Positions 5,369 to 8,287 of a stretch of DNA of 8,287 bases are shown piece after piece. Made by a program: the position numbers and the translations under genes. Source of the stretch: Paracoccaceae bacterium (GTDB taxonomy: Bacteria > Pseudomonadota > Alphaproteobacteria > Rhodobacterales > Rhodobacteraceae); NCBI GenBank assembly GCA_013214715.1, contig JABSSB010000068.1, forward strand, positions 1 through 8,287, in the 5' to 3' direction. The notes under the pieces were generated by a model. That model searched no databases. It saw only the letters and a program-made list of their open reading frames with translations, and was not told the origin of the DNA. Each line of letters starts with the position of its first letter. Within the stretch, counting starts at the first letter, position 1.

Positions 5369-7713
5369 GCGTTGCCAAGTCCCTGCCCCATGACGCCGCG
5401 CGCCTGCATGTAACCGGCGCTGCGCGCTATGTCGATGATATCCCCACACCGGCGGACACTCTGCATCTGGCCTTTGGTGTCAGCACGATTGCGCGGGGTC
5501 AGATCACGGCGATGGACCTTGCGGCTGTGCGGGCCGCGCCGGGCGTTGTGGCGGTGCTGACGGCAGAGGATCTGCCCTTTGCCAATGATGTCTCGCCATC
5601 GGTGCATGATGAACCACTTCTGTCCGACGGGGCAGTCCACTACATGGGCCAGCCTCTGTTTCTGGTGGTCGCGAGTACCCATCTCGCCGCGCGCAAGGCC
5701 GCGCATCTGGCCCGGATCGATTATGCCGAAGAAACGCCGATCCTGACGGTGGAGGACGCTCTGGCGGCCAACAGCAGGTTCGAAGAGGGCCCCCGGATTT
5801 GGGAGAAGGGCAGCGCAACGGCGGCGGTGGCGGCCGCACCCCGGGTGGTGTCCGGGCTGTTCGAGATTGGCGGGCAGGAACATTTCTATCTTGAGGGGCA
5901 GGCCGCCCTTGCGGAGCCGCAGGAAGGGGGGGATGTGATCATCCGCTCCTCGACCCAGCATCCGACGGAAATCCAGCATAAGGTCGGTGAGGCGCTTGGC
6001 ATCCCGATGCATGGCGTGCGCGTCGAAACCCGCCGGATGGGCGGCGGATTTGGCGGCAAGGAAAGTCAGGGCAATGCGCTTGCCGTCGCCTGTGCGGTGG
6101 CCGCGCGGCTGACCGGGCGGGTCTGCAAGATGCGCTATGACCGCGATGATGACATGATCATCACCGGTAAACGTCACGACATCCGCATCCGCTATCGCGC
6201 CGGGTTTACCGAAGATGGCGATGTGTTGGGGGTGGAGTTCTGGCATTACCTGCGCTGTGGGTGGGCGCAGGATCTGTCGCTGCCGGTGGCGGATCGGGCC
6301 ATGCTTCATTCCGACAATGCCTATTGCATCCCCGCTATGCGGATCGAAAGCCATCGCCTGAAGACAAATACCCAATCGGCCACCGCCTTTCGCGGCTTTG
6401 GCGGACCGCAGGGCATGGTCGGGATCGAGAGGGTGATGGACCATGTCGCACATGATCTGGGCATAGACCCTGTGGCCCTGCGTCAACGGAACTACTATGA
6501 CGCGCTCGGCGAAGGGGGGCTGTCTGCCCCCCGCGCGTCTGCGACGCACCCCCCCGAGGGTATTTCTCAAGAGAAGAAAGACAATCTGACGCCCTACGGA
6601 ATGGCGGTGGAAGATTTTGAACTGCATGGGATGACCGCGCGGCTGTTGGAGAGCGCAGCCTATGACGCCCGCCGTGCCGCAGTTGCGGATTGGAATGCCA
6701 GCAATGACGTGATCAAGAAAGGGCTTGGCTTTTCGCCGGTGAAGTTCGGGATCTCGTTTACGCTGAGCCATCTCAACCAGGCCGGAGCACTGGTTCATGT
6801 GTATCAGGATGGGTCGATCCATCTGAACCATGGCGGGACGGAGATGGGCCAAGGCCTGTTTCAGAAGGTCGCACAGGTCGCGGCAAGCCGCTTTGGCGTG
6901 GATTTGGAGGCGGTGAAGATCACGGCGACCGATACCGGCAAAGTTCCAAATACCTCCGCCACGGCGGCGTCTTCTGGATCGGATTTGAACGGCATGGCTG
7001 TGAAGGCTGCCTGTGACACGATCCGAGACCGGATGGCCGCGCATCTGGCCGAACTGCACCAATGCGCTGTCGCGCAGGTGCGTTTTGACCGTGGCGCGGT
7101 GCATGTGGGCGCGGAGGTGATGAGCTTCGCCGAGGCCGCACATGCCTGTTATCTGGGCCGCGTGAGCCTGAGTGCCACAGGCTATTACAAGACCCCCAAG
7201 CTCAGCTGGGATCGGCTGCGCGGACAGGGCCGACCGTTTTTCTATTTCGCCTATGGTGCCGCGCTGACCGAAGTGGCGGTGGACACGCGCAGCGGCGAAA
7301 ACCGCATCTTGCGGGCCGATATCCTGCATGACGCGGGCGCATCTTTGAACCCGGCGCTGGATATTGGACAGGTCGAAGGGGCCTATGTGCAGGGCGCAGG
7401 CTGGCTGACCACGGAAGAGCTGGTTTGGGATGAGCGCGGCGCATTGCGCACCCATGCGCCGTCGACCTATAAAATCCCAGCCTGTTCAGACCGGCCGGAT
7501 GTGTTCAATGTTTCGCTCTGGGATGGTCAGAACCGAGAGGAAACGATCTATCGCTCCAAAGCCGTAGGGGAGCCGCCGTTCATGCTGGGGATTTCGGCAT
7601 GGCTGGCGCTGAGCGATGCGGTTGCCGCCTGTGGCGAAACCTATCCGGCATTGGATGCACCTGCCACGGCTGAAGCTTTGTGGCATGCCGTACGGAGGGT
7701 GCGTGATGCTTGA
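5365..7713 (+). CDS. xdhB: Xanthine dehydrogenase large subunit XdhB (molybdenum cofactor and substrate site)
   Basis: XdhB binds the molybdopterin cofactor and hydroxylates hypoxanthine to xanthine and xanthine to urate. It has 782 residues (R. capsulatus XdhB has 777). An a/b-hammerhead domain (about 16-125) precedes the molybdenum-binding domains. Visible active-site residues are Q198 (STQHP), the cofactor loop GGGFGGKE (226-233) with E233, substrate-orienting R311, the sandwiching F345 (FRGFGG) and F465 (FGISF), and the catalytic base E736 (GEPPF). These correspond to E232, R310, F344, F459 and E730 of R. capsulatus and to E802, R880, F914, F1009 and E1261 of bovine enzyme. All are kept, so the enzyme should be active. 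The segment F345-F465 is 25 residues longer than in the bovine enzyme because of an insert at about 384-405 encoded by a repeat-like DNA stretch. A good ribosome site, GAGGTGG (5354-5360), lies in the end of xdhA. Overlap with xdhA is 4 bp and with xdhC 8 bp. Confidence 0.97.
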   Translation: MSVAKSLPHDAARLHVTGAARYVDDIPTPADTLHLAFGVSTIARGQITAMDLAAVRAAPGVVAVLTAEDLPFANDVSPSVHDEPLLSDGAVHYMGQPLFLVVASTHLAARKAAHLARIDYAEETPILTVEDALAANSRFEEGPRIWEKGSATAAVAAAPRVVSGLFEIGGQEHFYLEGQAALAEPQEGGDVIIRSSTQHPTEIQHKVGEALGIPMHGVRVETRRMGGGFGGKESQGNALAVACAVAARLTGRVCKMRYDRDDDMIITGKRHDIRIRYRAGFTEDGDVLGVEFWHYLRCGWAQDLSLPVADRAMLHSDNAYCIPAMRIESHRLKTNTQSATAFRGFGGPQGMVGIERVMDHVAHDLGIDPVALRQRNYYDALGEGGLSAPRASATHPPEGISQEKKDNLTPYGMAVEDFELHGMTARLLESAAYDARRAAVADWNASNDVIKKGLGFSPVKFGISFTLSHLNQAGALVHVYQDGSIHLNHGGTEMGQGLFQKVAQVAASRFGVDLEAVKITATDTGKVPNTSATAASSGSDLNGMAVKAACDTIRDRMAAHLAELHQCAVAQVRFDRGAVHVGAEVMSFAEAAHACYLGRVSLSATGYYKTPKLSWDRLRGQGRPFFYFAYGAALTEVAVDTRSGENRILRADILHDAGASLNPALDIGQVEGAYVQGAGWLTTEELVWDERGALRTHAPSTYKIPACSDRPDVFNVSLWDGQNREETIYRSKAVGEPPFMLGISAWLALSDAVAACGETYPALDAPATAEALWHAVRRVRDA
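6514..6579 (+). repeat. REP-like double-hairpin element lying in frame inside xdhB
   Basis: The stretch starts with a perfect 7-bp stem, GGGGGGC (6514-6520) and GCCCCCC (6526-6532), with loop TGTCT. A second hairpin follows, GCGTC (6535-6539) and GACGC (6543-6547), with loop TGC. Then come seven C residues (6549-6555), GAGGGTATTT and the palindrome TTCTCAAGAGAA (6564-6575), ending AGAAGAAAG. This order (G-run hairpin, GC hairpin, C-run with CGAGG, TATTT, purine-rich AAGAAG tail) matches a dispersed intergenic repeat that I recall from Rhodobacteraceae genomes, usually found downstream of genes; that recollection is not verified here. Its 66 bp are exactly 22 codons with no stop, read as residues 384-405 (GGLSAPRASATHPPEG and so on), a low-complexity loop between NYY and TPYG. 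No second copy is present in the window. Confidence 0.55.
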
Positions 7714-8287
7714 TCTGGAGGTCTTGCGCGACGCGGTGGCGCGTCATGGCGCGGTGACGCGTGTTGTGATCGCATCCCTGCGCGGGTCGGCTCCGCGCGA
7801 GGTTGGCGCGGCCATGCTGGTCTGGAATACTGGGCAGAGCGGCACGATTGGCGGAGGCGCGTTGGAATATGACGCAGCCCGGACTGCGCGGCTCATGACC
7901 GTGCCTGCGTCGCAATCCACCCATGCATTGGGCCCCGATCTTGGCCAGTGCTGCGGCGGGTCGGTGACCCTCGTGTTTGAGCGCTGGGATCAAGCGCGAT
8001 TGGCGGCCGCGACGGATGAGGTGTTTGCTCGTGCCATCACCGGCAGCGCGGAGATGCCACTGTCTGTGCGGCGGGTGCTGGCGGATGCGCGCGGCCAAGG
8101 CCAGCGCCCCGCCCCGCAACTGCGCGACGGATGGTTGATTGAGCCGGTCTATGCCCCTTCGCGCCCTTTGTGGATCTGGGGGGCGGGTCACGTGGGGCGC
8201 GCTTTGGTCGACACGCTGTCGCCATTGCCGGAGTTTGACATCACATGGGTGGATACCGGGCCTGAGCGCTTCCCAGATGCCATGCCC
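7706..8287 (+). CDS. xdhC: XdhC, molybdenum cofactor insertion chaperone for xanthine dehydrogenase (3' end missing)
   Basis: XdhC binds molybdenum cofactor, promotes its sulfuration with a cysteine desulfurase, and delivers it to XdhB; it is not part of the mature enzyme. The 194 visible residues include the N-terminal XdhC/CoxI-type region with RGSAPREVGAAMLV (26-39), GTIGGGALEY (46-55) and GQCCGGSV (80-87, with adjacent cysteines C82 and C83). The C-terminal Rossmann-like domain then begins at LWIWGAGHVGRALV (155-168). The frame is open at the window edge; compared with known XdhC proteins roughly a third is missing. The ATG at 7706 is chosen over the GTG at 7703 because GGAGGG (7694-7699) is 6 nt before the ATG. 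The start overlaps the xdhB stop by 8 bp, so translation is coupled. Position and motifs agree, so the identification is firm. Confidence 0.94.
   Translation, partial: MLDLEVLRDAVARHGAVTRVVIASLRGSAPREVGAAMLVWNTGQSGTIGGGALEYDAARTARLMTVPASQSTHALGPDLGQCCGGSVTLVFERWDQARLAAATDEVFARAITGSAEMPLSVRRVLADARGQGQRPAPQLRDGWLIEPVYAPSRPLWIWGAGHVGRALVDTLSPLPEFDITWVDTGPERFPDAMP

Noticed and set aside
6508..6582. Frameshift or pseudogene damage in xdhB at the GC-rich stretch
   Set aside because: The frame is intact on both sides, the insert is 22 codons with no stop, and all active-site residues before and after it are present, so xdhB looks functional.
5314..7455. A 713-codon open frame on the minus strand opposite xdhB, and 4076-4906 opposite xdhA
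   Set aside because: Antisense shadows of XdhB and XdhA, whose motifs run without interruption on the plus strand; no ribosome site or family match for the minus-strand products.
1..8287. CRISPR array, tRNA, rRNA, toxin-antitoxin or phage-defence genes
   Set aside because: No regularly spaced repeats, no recognisable RNA genes and no coding capacity beyond dnaE and xdhABC were found.

Overview
The window comes from a high-GC alphaproteobacterium, most probably a member of the Rhodobacteraceae (Roseobacter/Rhodobacter relatives). This rests on three things: xanthine dehydrogenase split into XdhA and XdhB subunits that resemble the Rhodobacter capsulatus enzyme closely in motif spacing and active-site order, followed by xdhC; a replicative DnaE of alphaproteobacterial length; and short palindromic repeats of the kind that I recall as common in this family.

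Layout from left to right. Positions 1-64 look like the terminal inverted repeat of an IS5-family (IS903-like) insertion sequence whose body lies outside the window. After a 43-bp remnant comes dnaE on the minus strand (108-3620), the complete catalytic subunit of DNA polymerase III. A 389-bp intergenic region (3621-4009) separates dnaE from the divergently transcribed xdh operon. It holds a REP-like palindrome, a small hairpin, a candidate pair of back-to-back promoters, and upstream of xdhA a structured leader with a strong Shine-Dalgarno sequence in front of a five-codon mini-ORF. The plus strand then carries xdhA (4010-5368), xdhB (5365-7713) and xdhC (from 7706, cut by the window end). 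The start and stop codons overlap at both junctions, so the three are one tightly coupled operon.

XdhA carries two [2Fe-2S] clusters and FAD. XdhB carries the molybdenum cofactor and the substrate pocket. XdhC is the dedicated chaperone that brings sulfurated cofactor to XdhB. Together they oxidise hypoxanthine and xanthine to urate in purine catabolism. dnaE is unrelated in function and appears to be only a neighbour.

No new multi-gene system is visible. The most interesting signal is a 66-bp stretch inside xdhB (6514-6579) that has the double-hairpin architecture of an intergenic repeat element but is translated in frame as a 22-residue loop. The second is the mini-ORF and hairpin arrangement ahead of xdhA.
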